Under the pieces are notes generated by a model. That model worked only from the letters and a program-made list of their open reading frames with translations, ran no database searches and had not been told where the DNA came from. From Bremerella sp. TYQ1 (GTDB lineage Bacteria; Planctomycetota; Planctomycetia; Pirellulales; Pirellulaceae), in the NCBI RefSeq assembly GCF_020150455.1, contig NZ_CP083740.1:5270001-5334000 (forward strand): a DNA stretch of 64,000 bases, given 5' to 3'. This document shows positions 1 through 8,859 of the stretch, piece after piece. Position numbers and translations under genes: made by a program. Numbering within the stretch: the first letter of the stretch is position 1; the number at the start of each line of letters is the position of its first letter.

Positions 1-366
1 ATGCGCGTTCAGATCTTCGCACCACGCAGTCAGCGGAAGGGTTGTCGTGAAAGCGACTGGGCCTGATTCGCTGAGCGGGCTCACGGCGGTTTCGTGATCG
101 TGCTTCAAATTCAGTGCGACCATTTCAAGGTGAAATCGGTCGCACTGATGCGATTGGCCCAAGTGAAGCGCGAAGTCGAACGGGGCCGTATGCAACTGAG
201 CCAATTGCGGTTCGGTTTGCTGGTAGTTGACCGGAAGAATTTCTGTAACTATCTCGGACCGCTCGGTGCCAGGTCGATCTTCCTGCCAATGCTGCAAGAT
301 TTGCATCGAGGCATTGGTGGGATAGTCGAGAAAGGGCTCGAAGGCGGTAATCAAAATCCGAGGCAT
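1..366 (-). CDS. pcp: Pyroglutamyl-peptidase I (pyrrolidone-carboxylate peptidase), N-terminal part
   Basis: The gene begins at ATG 366 and runs off the window start, so only 122 residues are visible. The protein opens MPRILITAFEPFLDYPTNAS, matching the N-terminal signature of peptidase family C15 (a ...T-x-FEPF...N-S pattern). Near residue 70 it has HLGQ, then about nine residues later LE-x-VALN, the region that carries the catalytic Glu of the family. The catalytic Cys and His lie beyond the window. Enzymes of this family remove N-terminal pyroglutamate from peptides in the cytoplasm. It starts 11 bp after the hemH stop on the same strand, so the two genes are probably co-transcribed. The family call is fairly secure; whether the gene is intact cannot be judged. 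Confidence 0.8.
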   Translation of the reverse strand, partial: MPRILITAFEPFLDYPTNASMQILQHWQEDRPGTERSEIVTEILPVNYQQTEPQLAQLHTAPFDFALHLGQSHQCDRFHLEMVALNLKHDHETAVSPLSESGPVAFTTTLPLTAWCEDLNAH

Positions 367-377
367 CACGCGGTCTA

Positions 378-1424
378 CTATTTAGCTGGTTGCGGTGGGC
401 CAGGCCGGCGTGGTTGATATTTACAGCAATCGACCGGGCAAACGTCGTGCGACGGGCCAAACTTGCCGATCGCTTCTTTGTCGACCGTGCGGCCGAGGCG
501 TTCTTCGATCAGCTTACGAATCATGGTGATGAACTGCGGGTGGATGCCGGCCGTCTTGGCTCGCGACATCGGCAGGCCCAGTTCCTTGGCAAGCGTTGCC
601 GCTTCGTCATCCAGATCGTAAATCACTTCCATATGATCGGAAACAAAACCGACCGGCACCAGCACGATTTGCTTCGCCGATTTCTTGTCGGACACTTCCT
701 GAATGACATCGCACACGTCCGGTTCCAGCCAAGGCTGCTGCGGCGGGCCGCTACGGCTTTGATAAACGAGCGACCAGTTTTCGATCCCAACCGCTTCGGA
801 AATCAGCCGCGAGCTTTCTGTCAGTTGACGTTCGTAGGCACAAGTTTCAGCCATCGCGTTGGGAATGCTGTGGGCTGTGTACAGGATCAGGCGTTCGTCG
901 GATCCTTCCGCGGGAAGCTCGGCAAGGGCGTCGTTTACTCGGTCGACCATCGTGCTGATAAAGTCGGGGTGATTGTAGAACGTGCGGATCTTGCCGAACG
1001 TCATCGACTCTTCCAGTCCTAGTTCGGCTTGGGCTTTCATAATGTCTTCGCGATATTGCCGGCAGCCAGAGTAGGAACTGAAGATCGACGTAACAAACAC
1101 CAGCACGTTGCGATGGCCATCGGCATGCATCTGCTTCATGGTGTCGGCCAGCATGGGGTGCCAGTTGCGATTACCCCAATAAATCGGCAGGTCGACTTCG
1201 TGCTGTTTGAGCTCTGCAGTCAGGGCATCGATCAGCTCTCGATTTTGATCGTTGATCGGACTTTTGCCGCCGAAGTGATAGTAATGCTCGGCCACTTCGA
1301 GCATGCGTTCCCGCGGTACGTTTCGCCCGCGAAGGACATTTTCCAGGAACGGAATCACGTCGTCCGGCTTCTCAGGGCCACCAAACGAGAGGACAAGTAA
1401 AGCATCGTAGGGTTGTGCGGTCAT
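378..1424 (-). CDS. hemH: Ferrochelatase
   Basis: A 348-residue protein of normal ferrochelatase length. It starts with ALLVLSFGGPEKPDDV, the conserved N-terminal stretch, and has TAHSIP with the predicted metal-inserting His at residue 185. Ferrochelatases insert Fe2+ into protoporphyrin IX, or into coproporphyrin III in the coproporphyrin-dependent branch; the sequence alone does not tell me which. The SSYSGCRQY segment (Cys 121) and a C-terminal C-x3-CC cluster (Cys 329, 333, 334) resemble the actinobacterial type that binds a [2Fe-2S] cluster. A pcp gene follows in the same direction. hemC, another heme gene, lies 40 kb away, so heme genes are scattered. Confidence 0.93.
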   Translation of the reverse strand: MTAQPYDALLVLSFGGPEKPDDVIPFLENVLRGRNVPRERMLEVAEHYYHFGGKSPINDQNRELIDALTAELKQHEVDLPIYWGNRNWHPMLADTMKQMHADGHRNVLVFVTSIFSSYSGCRQYREDIMKAQAELGLEESMTFGKIRTFYNHPDFISTMVDRVNDALAELPAEGSDERLILYTAHSIPNAMAETCAYERQLTESSRLISEAVGIENWSLVYQSRSGPPQQPWLEPDVCDVIQEVSDKKSAKQIVLVPVGFVSDHMEVIYDLDDEAATLAKELGLPMSRAKTAGIHPQFITMIRKLIEERLGRTVDKEAIGKFGPSHDVCPVDCCKYQPRRPGPPQPAK

Positions 1425-1592
1425 GGCTGCTTGGCTGTGGGGGCTAGGCTTCGTAGTTAAACGAGGTTACCCGTAATCGTAGCGACGATTCAACGTGCGT
1501 GGAGAGGAAAGCGGCGAGTAACTGCCTATCGCAGGTATAAGTCGAAACGGGGAAGACGTCTGCCAGCGAGGTTTTCGGTTTCGCCAAGGCAT

Positions 1593-1629
1593 AAAAAAAG
1601 CCTCTCGCTTGATGAAGCGACAGGCTTTC
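1593..1629 (-). terminator. Intrinsic terminator after tRNA-Glu
   Basis: Read on the minus strand, AAAGCCTGTCGCTT and AAGCGAGAGGCTTT form a 14-position stem with one internal mismatch and a CATC loop. A run of T residues follows directly. It begins a few bases after the tRNA 3' end, so it should end the tRNA transcript. Confidence 0.85.
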
Positions 1630-1633
1630 AAAG

Positions 1634-1706
1634 TGACCCCTACGGGACTCGAACCCGTGTTACCGGCGTGAAAGGCCGGTGTCCTAGACCACTAGACGAA
1701 GGGGCC
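1634..1706 (-). tRNA. tRNA-Glu (anticodon UUC)
   Basis: The minus strand folds as a 73-nt cloverleaf. The acceptor 5' strand GGCCCCT pairs with AGGGGTC, with one G-U pair. The anticodon arm is CCGGC-CTTTCAC-GCCGG with anticodon TTC, and the T arm contains GGTTCGAATCC. The 3' CCA is not encoded. It is isolated from other tRNAs and followed by its own terminator. Confidence 0.97.
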
Positions 1707-1922
1707 GTTTGTTGAAGGGCTTAAATATACCCGAGCAGTGCAGAGGACTTCAAGTGGGGGAAGCCGACTCTCACGAAAAAATCTTACTGGGAGAACCGAA
1801 TCGGTAACCGCTTAACAACTTCGAAACGCGCTACCGCAGCAGAATGCGGCAAAGAATTTTGCGAATCTAAGCGAAACATTCAGTTCAAAGGGGAGGGTAA
1901 ACGAAAAACAAAGCCGCCGCGA

Positions 1923-2135
1923 TTATTCGGAGTCCAAATTGGCCGAAGCATCTGCCGACGATTGTTCGTTCTCGTTACGTTTGATGGCATCGTAAACTTC
2001 GCGACGATGGACTGGTACTTCCTTCGGGGCTTCTACCCCCAGGCGTACCTTATCGCCTCGAATTTCAACAACCACAATGGTGATGTCATTGTTGATGACA
2101 ATGCTCTCGTTTTTCTTCCTCGATAGTACCAGCAT
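1923..2135 (-). CDS. csrA: CsrA carbon storage regulator / translational repressor (copy 1)
   Basis: This 70-residue protein starts MLVLSRKKNESIVI and has the full CsrA core, including IRGDKVRLGVEAPKEVPVHR, with the usual RNA-binding residues at the end of strand 1 and in the VHR-x-E segment. CsrA dimers bind GGA-containing mRNA leaders and block or stabilise them. The start at 2135 is preferred over an upstream ATG at 2153 because GGAG sits eight bases before it and the family starts MLVL. The C-terminal tail is acidic and Ser-rich. It stands alone, unlike the second csrA at 29.6 kb in the flagellar block. That suggests a general role here, though this is inference. Confidence 0.93.
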   Translation of the reverse strand: MLVLSRKKNESIVINNDITIVVVEIRGDKVRLGVEAPKEVPVHRREVYDAIKRNENEQSSADASANLDSE

Positions 2136-2641
2136 CTTATGCTCTCCACGCAACCGCCAAGGGGGAAATACTCTCTCATAAAATTGGCGGCACTGCCTTG
2201 TCGAATGCTTGAACCTTCTTGGTGCCTTCGTTAGACTTGAGCAGAAATCAAAAGGTTCGAGTCAAATCGACCGATAACAGCGACATCCTCGAAAATCTCC
2301 ATCCGCGCAACAAAACAGCCTGTTGTGCGCGAGGAAACTCTCACTTCACTCTACGCGCTAAATTAGCCGCGTCAAGCAAGCAAATCTCGGACTTTAATGA
2401 AATCTGGTGCGCTTGCCGAGGAATGTACCGAAAAAACCGGAGCATTTGCCTTGTCTGCCTGGTTTGTCTAGTGTGCCTGGAGTTGAGCGAGAATTCCCCA
2501 CGATGTGGCCACTTGGTTTCACGTTGCCAGAAGGGCATCGATCGCTAATACTGAAGGAAGGCCCGTTACAGGGAAGTCTTGCTTGGTTAAGGGGATACGT
2601 GGTCACGTTCGTCCACCGTTTGCCCAATGCGAAAGGATAGC
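2136..2641. other. Intergenic region between divergent csrA and the nuo cluster
   Basis: About 500 bp with no convincing gene. It should hold the csrA promoter (minus) and the nuo promoter (plus), but I see no clear -35/-10 pair. An imperfect hairpin lies at 2305-2330 (GCGCAACA paired with TGTTGTGCGC). A short degenerate tandem motif, built on TGTCTGCCTGG and TGTCTAGTGTGCCTGG, lies near 2451-2481. Confidence 0.5.
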
Positions 2642-3178
2642 ATGACGAGTTGGTGGAAAAATCTGGTTCGTGCGGTTGCAACGGTTATTCAAGGCTTGCT
2701 GGTCACCCTGCGAGTCTGGAAATCGACGTATGACCCGAGCCGGAAAACATTTACCGAGCATTTCGAGTATCCGGAGCTCCCTGTCCATGTGGCCCCCCGC
2801 TATCGTGGCTTTCATCGCTTCGATGTCACGACATGTATCGGGTGCGATCAGTGTGCGAAGGCCTGCCCTGTCGACTGCATCTACATCGGTAAAGAGCGAG
2901 TCGAGAATGGGAAAGGGTTCAAGCTGACCCATTTCACCATCGACTACACCAAGTGCATGTTCTGTGCTTTGTGCGTCGAGCCTTGCCCGGTCGACTGTAT
3001 TTTCATGGGGGGAACGCTCGATTTAAGTTCCTACAGCCGCGATGGTGCATTGGTCGACTACTCAAGATTGCCGATCGACGTTGCATGGGGGCGTGCGACG
3101 CTGAATCCGACGGCGGTGGCTGAATCGAAAGCCGTTTTGAAACCGGTCCACGGCGGCCCAGCGGAACAGGCTGGCTAG
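2642..3178 (+). CDS. nuoI: NADH-quinone oxidoreductase subunit I
   Basis: A 178-residue protein with two ferredoxin motifs, [15 protein letters not shown] and [15 protein letters not shown], that would hold the two [4Fe-4S] clusters (N6a and N6b) of complex I. The N-terminal stretch [20 protein letters not shown] is the amphipathic helix that docks on the membrane arm. The start at 2642 is chosen over an in-frame ATG at 2627 because GAAAGGA lies just upstream. NuoI passes electrons from the peripheral arm towards NuoB and quinone. Here it is the first gene of the cluster, before nuoA, which differs from the usual A-N order. The C-terminal 40 residues are probably a lineage-specific tail. Confidence 0.93.
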   Translation: MTSWWKNLVRAVATVIQGLLVTLRVWKSTYDPSRKTFTEHFEYPELPVHVAPRYRGFHRFDVTTCIGCDQCAKACPVDCIYIGKERVENGKGFKLTHFTIDYTKCMFCALCVEPCPVDCIFMGGTLDLSSYSRDGALVDYSRLPIDVAWGRATLNPTAVAESKAVLKPVHGGPAEQAG

Positions 3179-3249
3179 TTGCACGAACCGCGCGAGACGC
3201 CTTAAATGAGGGCTCGCAGTTATTGTCCTTCCCTACAAGCCGAGCACCG

Positions 3250-3879
3250 ATGGGTTTATCTACCACGATTGTCGCCTACCTGATCCTGTTCACCTTGGGT
3301 GGATTTGGGTTTGTGCTGGTGAACTTGCTGCTGGGAAGTATCTTGCGGCCCAACAATCCGCACGAAGAAAAGCAAGAGATCTACGAGTGTGGCGAGCCAA
3401 CGATCGGCTCGAGCTTTGTGCAGTTCGATCTCCGCTTTTACGTGGTGGCGTTGCTGTTCATTATCTTCGACGTTGAAGTGGCGTTCTTCTTTCCCTGGGC
3501 GGTTGTCTTTGGCAAGTCAACGCAACTGGCTCAGCCGGAAATGCCTGCGATTGTTGAGATGGAAGATGGCACCAAAGCAGTCGGGCCTGCCTATGCCGGC
3601 TTGATGACCGAGTTGGGCTTGCCGATCGAAGACCAGCAACTTCTTACAGCAGAAGATGTAGCTGAGAAGAACGCCGAAGTGCAATCGGCGGCTTCCAAGT
3701 TGGTGTGGACCTGTGTTGCTGACATCATGCTTTTCTTTGCGGTGTTAATGGTCGGATTTGCCTACGTCTGGAAGCGAGGCGATCTCGACTGGGTTCGCTC
3801 CATGGCTGGGCATGCGCACACGCGGACTCAATCGAAAGCGAGTTGGCACGATTCCACCCAGGTCGTTTCTGCTCCGTAA
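3250..3879 (+). CDS. nuoA: NADH-quinone oxidoreductase subunit A
   Basis: A 209-residue membrane protein, well above the usual 120-150. Helix 1 is [20 protein letters not shown]. The conserved [10 protein letters not shown] loop and [21 protein letters not shown] follow, both typical of NuoA at the quinone-site entrance. A hydrophilic insertion of about 55 residues (near 93-147) separates helices 2 and 3. The last helix is [17 protein letters not shown] took ATG 3250; a TTG at 3223 is possible and neither has a good Shine-Dalgarno. It is followed directly by nuoC, with no nuoB between them. Confidence 0.92.
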   Translation: MGLSTTIVAYLILFTLGGFGFVLVNLLLGSILRPNNPHEEKQEIYECGEPTIGSSFVQFDLRFYVVALLFIIFDVEVAFFFPWAVVFGKSTQLAQPEMPAIVEMEDGTKAVGPAYAGLMTELGLPIEDQQLLTAEDVAEKNAEVQSAASKLVWTCVADIMLFFAVLMVGFAYVWKRGDLDWVRSMAGHAHTRTQSKASWHDSTQVVSAP

Positions 3880-3902
3880 GCGTTCACGAAAGAAGACTTC
3901 GC

Positions 3903-4436
3903 ATGGCGATTGACGAACCCTTCGTTCAGAAATTGAAGCAGCGCTTCGGCGAGAAGATTACCGGGGCGAATCTCGAGAGCATTGACCCTTGGGTTGAAGT
4001 TTCGCCGGAGGCATTGGCAGAAGTCTGCCGTTACTTGAAAGACGATCCGGCGATCGCGTTTGATTATTTGAACTCGATTTGCGTGGTCGATTATTGCGAG
4101 ACCGATCCTAAGAAGGCTGCCAAAGCGAAGTGGGAGCCGCACCTCGAGTTGGTTTATCATCTTTCGAGCATTCGTCACAAAACGACTGGAGTGCTGAAGG
4201 TGATGCTGCCGCGCTGGAAGGATGGCGTGGAAGGCAAGCTGCCGGAAGTTCCTTCGGTGGCAACGGTGTGGCGAACCGCCGATTGGCACGAACGCGAGAC
4301 GTACGATCTCTCCGGGATTCTGTTTGTCGGGCATCAAAACTTGCGACGGATCTTATGCCCCGAAGATTGGGTCGGTTACCCGCTACGGAAAGACTATGAA
4401 ATGCCGCTCGAATATCACGGCATCCGAGGACGTTAG
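3903..4436 (+). CDS. nuoC: NADH-quinone oxidoreductase subunit C
   Basis: A 177-residue protein with the 30-kDa subunit signature: [13 protein letters not shown], the [11 protein letters not shown] strand, [20 protein letters not shown], and the C-terminal [16 protein letters not shown]. NuoC is a peripheral-arm subunit without cofactors that packs against NuoD near the quinone pocket. The ATG at 3903 follows the nuoA stop by about 23 bp. nuoC and nuoD are separate genes here, unlike the fused nuoCD of E. coli. Confidence 0.95.
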   Translation: MAIDEPFVQKLKQRFGEKITGANLESIDPWVEVSPEALAEVCRYLKDDPAIAFDYLNSICVVDYCETDPKKAAKAKWEPHLELVYHLSSIRHKTTGVLKVMLPRWKDGVEGKLPEVPSVATVWRTADWHERETYDLSGILFVGHQNLRRILCPEDWVGYPLRKDYEMPLEYHGIRGR

Positions 4437-4454
4437 TTCGTTGAAAGTGTGTGA

Positions 4455-5660
4455 ATGTCTGGCACAAACCATTCTGAAGTAATCGAACTCGACGTCCGCA
4501 CCGACGAGATGTTGGTGAACATGGGCCCGCAGCATCCCAGCACCCATGGCGTGTTGCGGCTCGTGCTGCGAACCGACGGTGAAGTGGTCTCGGAAGCGGT
4601 TCCGCACATTGGTTACTTGCATCGCTGTGCCGAGAAGATCGGCGAGAATCTCACGCCACGGCAGTTCGTTCCGTACACCGACCGGATGGATTACCTGGCA
4701 GGGATGAACATGAATCTCGGTTGGTCGTTGGCCGTCGAGAAGCTGATGCAGTACGACTTGCCCGAGAAAGTTCGGCATACGCGTGTGATCATTGCCGAGT
4801 TGAACCGGATTGCCAGTCATCTGGTGGGCATGGGAACGTACGGGCTCGATCTAGGGACGTTCAGTCCGTTTCTGTACGCGTTTCGAGAGCGGGAAAAAAT
4901 TCTCGACCTGCTGGAGTGGGTATGTGGGGCGCGACTGACTTACAGCTACATCACGCCGGGTGGCGTGACGGCCGATTTGCCGTCTGACTTTCTAGACAAG
5001 TGTCTTGCGTTTCTCGATCAGTTCGAGCCGCAGATACCTGACTATCACACGCTGTTGACGACCAACGCGATCTTCATCAAGCGAACGGCCGGGATTGGAA
5101 TTATGTCGGCCGATATGGCCATCGCCTATGGCTGTTCCGGCCCTGTCCTGCGAGGTTCCGGAATCGATCACGACTTGCGCCGCGACGGTGAGCCGCGTTA
5201 CACGTCGATGTACGAAGGGTACGATTTCGAGGTGATCGTCCAGAAGGATGGCAGCTACCCGAAAGATCAGGTCTATCCGGCGGTGCCCAGCGAGGCGATC
5301 CTGGGAGACTGTTGGCATCGCTTTTATGTCCGCATGCTGGAAGTGATTCAAGCGATCAAGCTGATCCGCCAAGGGATCGAGTTCTATAAGAAGGCGAGCG
5401 GCGACTGGGGGACTCCGATCAAGCTGATGACGAAGCTGCCAGCCGGCGAGGCCTACTTGGAGACCGAGTGTCCCCGCGGTCAGATGGGCTTTTATGTCGT
5501 CGCGGATGGGGGCGACTCGATCCCGCGTCGCGCGAGGGCACGCAGTAGTTGTTTCAGCAATTTGTCGGTGGTTGAAGAGCTGTGCCGCGGCTGTCTTATT
5601 GCCGATATCCCTGCAATTGTCGGTTCGCTCGATATCGTGATGGGCGAAATCGACCGGTAG
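4455..5660 (+). CDS. nuoD: NADH-quinone oxidoreductase subunit D
   Basis: This 401-residue protein carries the 49-kDa subunit signatures: MGPQHPSTHGVLRL near residue 23, GYLHRCAEKIGE, the ELNRIASHLV helix, and the C-terminal PAIVGSLDIVMGEIDR. NuoD forms much of the quinone-binding pocket and resembles the large subunit of [NiFe] hydrogenases without the metal centre. The gene starts 18 bp after the nuoC stop. It ends the first nuo segment, and a gene on the opposite strand follows. Confidence 0.97.
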   Translation: MSGTNHSEVIELDVRTDEMLVNMGPQHPSTHGVLRLVLRTDGEVVSEAVPHIGYLHRCAEKIGENLTPRQFVPYTDRMDYLAGMNMNLGWSLAVEKLMQYDLPEKVRHTRVIIAELNRIASHLVGMGTYGLDLGTFSPFLYAFREREKILDLLEWVCGARLTYSYITPGGVTADLPSDFLDKCLAFLDQFEPQIPDYHTLLTTNAIFIKRTAGIGIMSADMAIAYGCSGPVLRGSGIDHDLRRDGEPRYTSMYEGYDFEVIVQKDGSYPKDQVYPAVPSEAILGDCWHRFYVRMLEVIQAIKLIRQGIEFYKKASGDWGTPIKLMTKLPAGEAYLETECPRGQMGFYVVADGGDSIPRRARARSSCFSNLSVVEELCRGCLIADIPAIVGSLDIVMGEIDR

Positions 5661-5680
5661 TCGAATCGCACGCAGCAAAG

Positions 5681-6592
5681 CTATCCGCCGTTGTGTTCGT
5701 GCGGGTACGGTTCCAGGTGGACCAGCACGTCGCGAAGGCTGGCGAACTCGTGAAGAAGTCGATCTTTCGCGCGGTGCCCGATGCGGTGCCCTTCGTCGAC
5801 GGTCAGATTCGCATCGACTTGAATATGAATGTCGGCCAGATATTCGAGCCCCGTCTTGCGAACACGCAGGGTCTCGACGTGCCGCACGCCAGGGACTTGT
5901 AACGCAGTGTCGCGGATTTGTGCGACCAGTTTTTCGTCGGCCTGAGGATCGAGCAGTTCGCTCACGCTGCTGCGAAAGAGTAGTCCGCTGGACCAGGCAA
6001 TTGCTGCAACGACAAGCAACGCCGCCATTTCGTCGGCCCAGATGCAAGCCGGTCCGCCCCACAGGACAATGCTCAAACCAATCAGCACGGCCAGCGAGCA
6101 CAATGCGTCGCTTCGGTGGTCCCACGCATTGGCGAGAATGGCAGCGGAGCCTGTTTTCTGGCCGATTCGTCGTTTGTAGCGGTAAAGAGCCTCTTTGATG
6201 ATCACATTGGCGCCTGCGATCCACAATGTCCAGCTGGGCGGGATATCGTGCTGCGTATTGAGGCGAGAAATAGCTTCCCACCCCACAAACAAGGCAGATA
6301 TGAGGATCAGCAGAGCGACATTTGAGGCGGCAACCGCTTCTGCTCTGGTGTGGCCGTAGGGGTGCTCTTGGTCGGCTGGACGCTGGGCATACCATAGGGC
6401 ACCGAGGACAACGATCGAAGTCAGGGAGTCGCCAAGCGAGTTGACCGCGTCGGAAATCAATGCGAACGAACCACCAGCGATGCCACCCACCAATTTGACG
6501 ATGCCCAGCGTAAGATTGACGACCAGGCCTAGTAAGGCGGCTCGGATCGCCTCGCGGTAAAGGCTTGTCGCGGGAGTTGGAGGGGCCTCCAC
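5681..6592 (-). CDS. Cation diffusion facilitator family transporter (metal efflux)
   Basis: A 303-residue protein of normal CDF length. Helix 1-2 reads IRAALLGLVVNLTLGIVKLVGGIAGGSFALISDAVNSLGDS, whose S-DA-N-S-D pattern supplies metal ligands. HPYGHTRAE follows, then the second D-H-R-S-DA site in helix 5 (WDHRSDAL). The cytoplasmic C-terminal domain (from about 210) has VRKTGLEYLADIHIQVD, typical of the CDF dimer domain. Such proteins exchange Zn2+, Fe2+, Mn2+ or Co2+ for protons; the metal cannot be read safely. The start is GTG. It lies between nuoD and nuoH on the opposite strand, so it breaks the complex I operon. Confidence 0.9.
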   Translation of the reverse strand: MEAPPTPATSLYREAIRAALLGLVVNLTLGIVKLVGGIAGGSFALISDAVNSLGDSLTSIVVLGALWYAQRPADQEHPYGHTRAEAVAASNVALLILISALFVGWEAISRLNTQHDIPPSWTLWIAGANVIIKEALYRYKRRIGQKTGSAAILANAWDHRSDALCSLAVLIGLSIVLWGGPACIWADEMAALLVVAAIAWSSGLLFRSSVSELLDPQADEKLVAQIRDTALQVPGVRHVETLRVRKTGLEYLADIHIQVDANLTVDEGHRIGHRAKDRLLHEFASLRDVLVHLEPYPHEHNGG

Positions 6593-6910
6593 TGGGCTTC
6601 AACTTTCTGCAGGCAGCAAAGAGAGGGGCCAGCTTTTGAGCAAAGCGACCGCAATAACGGGGTGTTCCAGGCATTCGCATATTCAGGAGGCGTTGCCTAT
6701 CGCAGGGTTCTCTCAATGTACGGACAAAGCCGCCAATCGCCAAGTTGGTCCAGTTTCTGGGGATTCCACTGGGTGATGGTGCTAAAGCTTTTCAGGAAAA
6801 GCAGATATTGTCGACGGAGTAGTTTTCGACGGGGGCTTGGCCCGGTATCATGAGGGCCGGGAAAAGACGAGGTTTTGCCCGGTTTTTTAACGCACAAGGA
6901 AAGCGCGCAC
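6593..6910. other. Divergent intergenic region, CDF gene / nuoH
   Basis: About 320 bp with no supported gene. Because nuoH restarts transcription after an opposite-strand gene, a second nuo promoter should lie here, but I could not pick a clear -35/-10 pair. A short inverted pair lies near 6789-6802 (CTTTTC...GAAAAG). Confidence 0.4.
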
Positions 6911-8143
6911 GTGGGAGAGTTCTTCGCAGGCTGGTTTCCTGCAGGATGGGAATTCCTGGGGTACACGCTCGCCGCGCTGATGCAAGCTTTCTTGCTGGTC
7001 AACGTGATCGCCCTCGGGGCGTTCGTCTTCATTTGGGCCGAACGGAAAGTCTCTGGCCGCATTCAAGACCGTCTCGGTCCTACACGGACTGGGGGAGCGT
7101 TCGGCTGGCTGCAATCGCTTGCCGACGGGATCAAGTTGCTTTCGAAAGAAGACTTGATGCCGAAGGACGCCGATCCGATCCTTTTCAAGCTGGCTCCGTA
7201 TGTGGCATTCGCAGCTAGTTTCTCCGCGTTTATGGCGTTACCATTCGCTTCCGGCTGGGTAGCACTGCACCTGAATATCGGGTTGTTCTTTTTGATTGCC
7301 GTGCTGGGGCTGGAAGTCTTCGGCGTCATCCTGGCCGGCTATTCGTCGGGCTCGAAGTGGTCGTTGTTCGGTGCGATGCGGCAAGCAGCTCAAGTGGTCA
7401 GCTACGAAGTCCCGCTGGGCATTTGCGTGATCATACCGCTGATGATTTGCGGCACGATGGATCTAGTGGCGATTGGCGATCAACAGCGTGGGCTATTCAC
7501 CAATTGGCTGATCTTTCACGATCCGTTTATCTTCATCGTGTTTTGGGTTTACTTTACTTGTGCGGTGGCTAGTGTGAACCGAGCCCCGTTCGACTTAGCC
7601 GAAGCGGAAAGCGAACTGGTGGCCGGCTTTTTGACCGAGTACTCCGGCATGCGGTGGAGCTTGTTCTTCATGGCCGAATATGGATCGATGATCCTTGTGT
7701 CGGCGTTGGCTGCGATTCTGTTCTTTGGCGGATGGCACGGCCCCATTCCGATCTTCAGCGGACTGATGGACGCGTTTCCCGATTACCTGGGCAACTGCTG
7801 GTACTTCAGTTCGTTTGCCAATGTCATTGGCGTGGTGAACTTGCTGATCAAGGCGTCGATTGGTGTGATCGCGATGATGTGGGTCCGCTGGACATTCCCG
7901 CGTCTGCGCGTCGATCAAGTGATTACGATGTGCCTGAAGTACTGCGTGCCGATCGCAGCAGTTTGCTTGCTGGGCGTGATGTTCTGGACGGCACTGGGTG
8001 TCCCGTTCTTTAACGACTTGCTGCCGGCTCAAGAGCGAGCATTGGTACGCGAAGGCTGGGTCACCGCCGGCGAGAAGAACGCCGATCGTCTTATCGAGTC
8101 GTGGAAAGCGGACGCTTCTTCACAGGAAGGAGAGGTGGAATGA
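6911..8143 (+). CDS. nuoH: NADH-quinone oxidoreductase subunit H
   Basis: A 410-residue multi-helix membrane protein. It has FIWAERKVSGRIQDRLGP, the NuoH loop facing the quinone channel, then GWLQSLADGIKLLSKED and NRAPFDLAEAESELVAGF, all diagnostic. NuoH joins the membrane arm to the NuoB/NuoD/NuoI interface. GTG 6911 is preferred because AAGGA lies ten bases upstream; an in-frame TTG at 6875 would add 12 residues. The C-terminal 40 residues are hydrophilic and longer than in E. coli. Its TGA overlaps the nuoJ ATG. Confidence 0.93.
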   Translation: MGEFFAGWFPAGWEFLGYTLAALMQAFLLVNVIALGAFVFIWAERKVSGRIQDRLGPTRTGGAFGWLQSLADGIKLLSKEDLMPKDADPILFKLAPYVAFAASFSAFMALPFASGWVALHLNIGLFFLIAVLGLEVFGVILAGYSSGSKWSLFGAMRQAAQVVSYEVPLGICVIIPLMICGTMDLVAIGDQQRGLFTNWLIFHDPFIFIVFWVYFTCAVASVNRAPFDLAEAESELVAGFLTEYSGMRWSLFFMAEYGSMILVSALAAILFFGGWHGPIPIFSGLMDAFPDYLGNCWYFSSFANVIGVVNLLIKASIGVIAMMWVRWTFPRLRVDQVITMCLKYCVPIAAVCLLGVMFWTALGVPFFNDLLPAQERALVREGWVTAGEKNADRLIESWKADASSQEGEVE

Positions 8144-8859
8144 TCTCGCTTTTGGCCGCCACGTCCGAAGCCGCCATCAATTGGCACACCGTGCTGTTTT
8201 ATGTCGTTTCGCTTTGTGCGTGCGGCTTCGCGGTGATCGTAGCGACGACGAACAACATCGTCCGAATGGCGTTTGCCCTGATTGTCTCGTTGGCCGCGAC
8301 GAGTGCCCTGCTCTTCCTCGCTGGGGCTTACTTTGTTGGTGCGATGCAATTGATGATTTACGTGGGCGGAACGGTCGTGCTGCTGATCTTCGGGGTGATG
8401 CTAACAGCGCAGAAGGCGTTCATCACCATGCGAACCAAAGCAGGAGACTGGGTCCTTGGGCTGCTCGTTGGAGGAACCTTCCTGGCGGTCTTAGTGCAGT
8501 TAGCTTTTTTGATTCCGCAGTGGCAAAGCTCGCACTATCAGACGTCTGCAGACGAGCATTTGCAAGCGTATGCAGAAGAGCTTAAGCAACAAGTAGAGCG
8601 TGGCGAAGAAGTGACCGCCGAACAAAAGCGTCGCCTGGAAGGTTTGTTGGCCAAGGCAAACGAAGGCATGCCGCAGCGAACCGGAGAGATTGGGCTGGCA
8701 CTTTTGGGCGTCCGAGCCGACAAGATCGAGAGCGACCAATCAGGGCTTTCCGGGTACCTGCTGCCGTTTGAGATTGTCTCGGTCCACTTATTGGTGGTGT
8801 TGGTCGGAGCGGCTTACTTGGCACGCGCCAAGCGACATCACCAGGGAGGAGGCCACTAA
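8140..8859 (+). CDS. nuoJ: NADH-quinone oxidoreductase subunit J
   Basis: A 239-residue membrane protein with the NuoJ helix-3 stretch GAMQLMIYVGGTVVLLIFGVML, whose broken helix takes part in coupling. The start at 8140 overlaps the nuoH stop (ATGA) and is preceded by AGGAAGGAGAGG. A charged insertion of about 65 residues (near 127-192, rich in Glu, Gln and Lys, probably helical) precedes the last helix, which makes this subunit longer than the 184 residues of E. coli. Its TAA overlaps the nuoK ATG. Confidence 0.93.
   Translation: MISLLAATSEAAINWHTVLFYVVSLCACGFAVIVATTNNIVRMAFALIVSLAATSALLFLAGAYFVGAMQLMIYVGGTVVLLIFGVMLTAQKAFITMRTKAGDWVLGLLVGGTFLAVLVQLAFLIPQWQSSHYQTSADEHLQAYAEELKQQVERGEEVTAEQKRRLEGLLAKANEGMPQRTGEIGLALLGVRADKIESDQSGLSGYLLPFEIVSVHLLVVLVGAAYLARAKRHHQGGGH

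Noticed and set aside
1523..6710. TGCCTATCGCAGG shared between about 1523 and 6695.
   Set aside because: Pairs of 13-bp matches are expected by chance in 64 kb, and the flanks do not extend the match.
4992..6743. Open frame on the minus strand across nuoD and the CDF gene (583 codons).
   Set aside because: It overlaps two well-supported genes in other frames, and its protein is Arg-rich and unlike any family.
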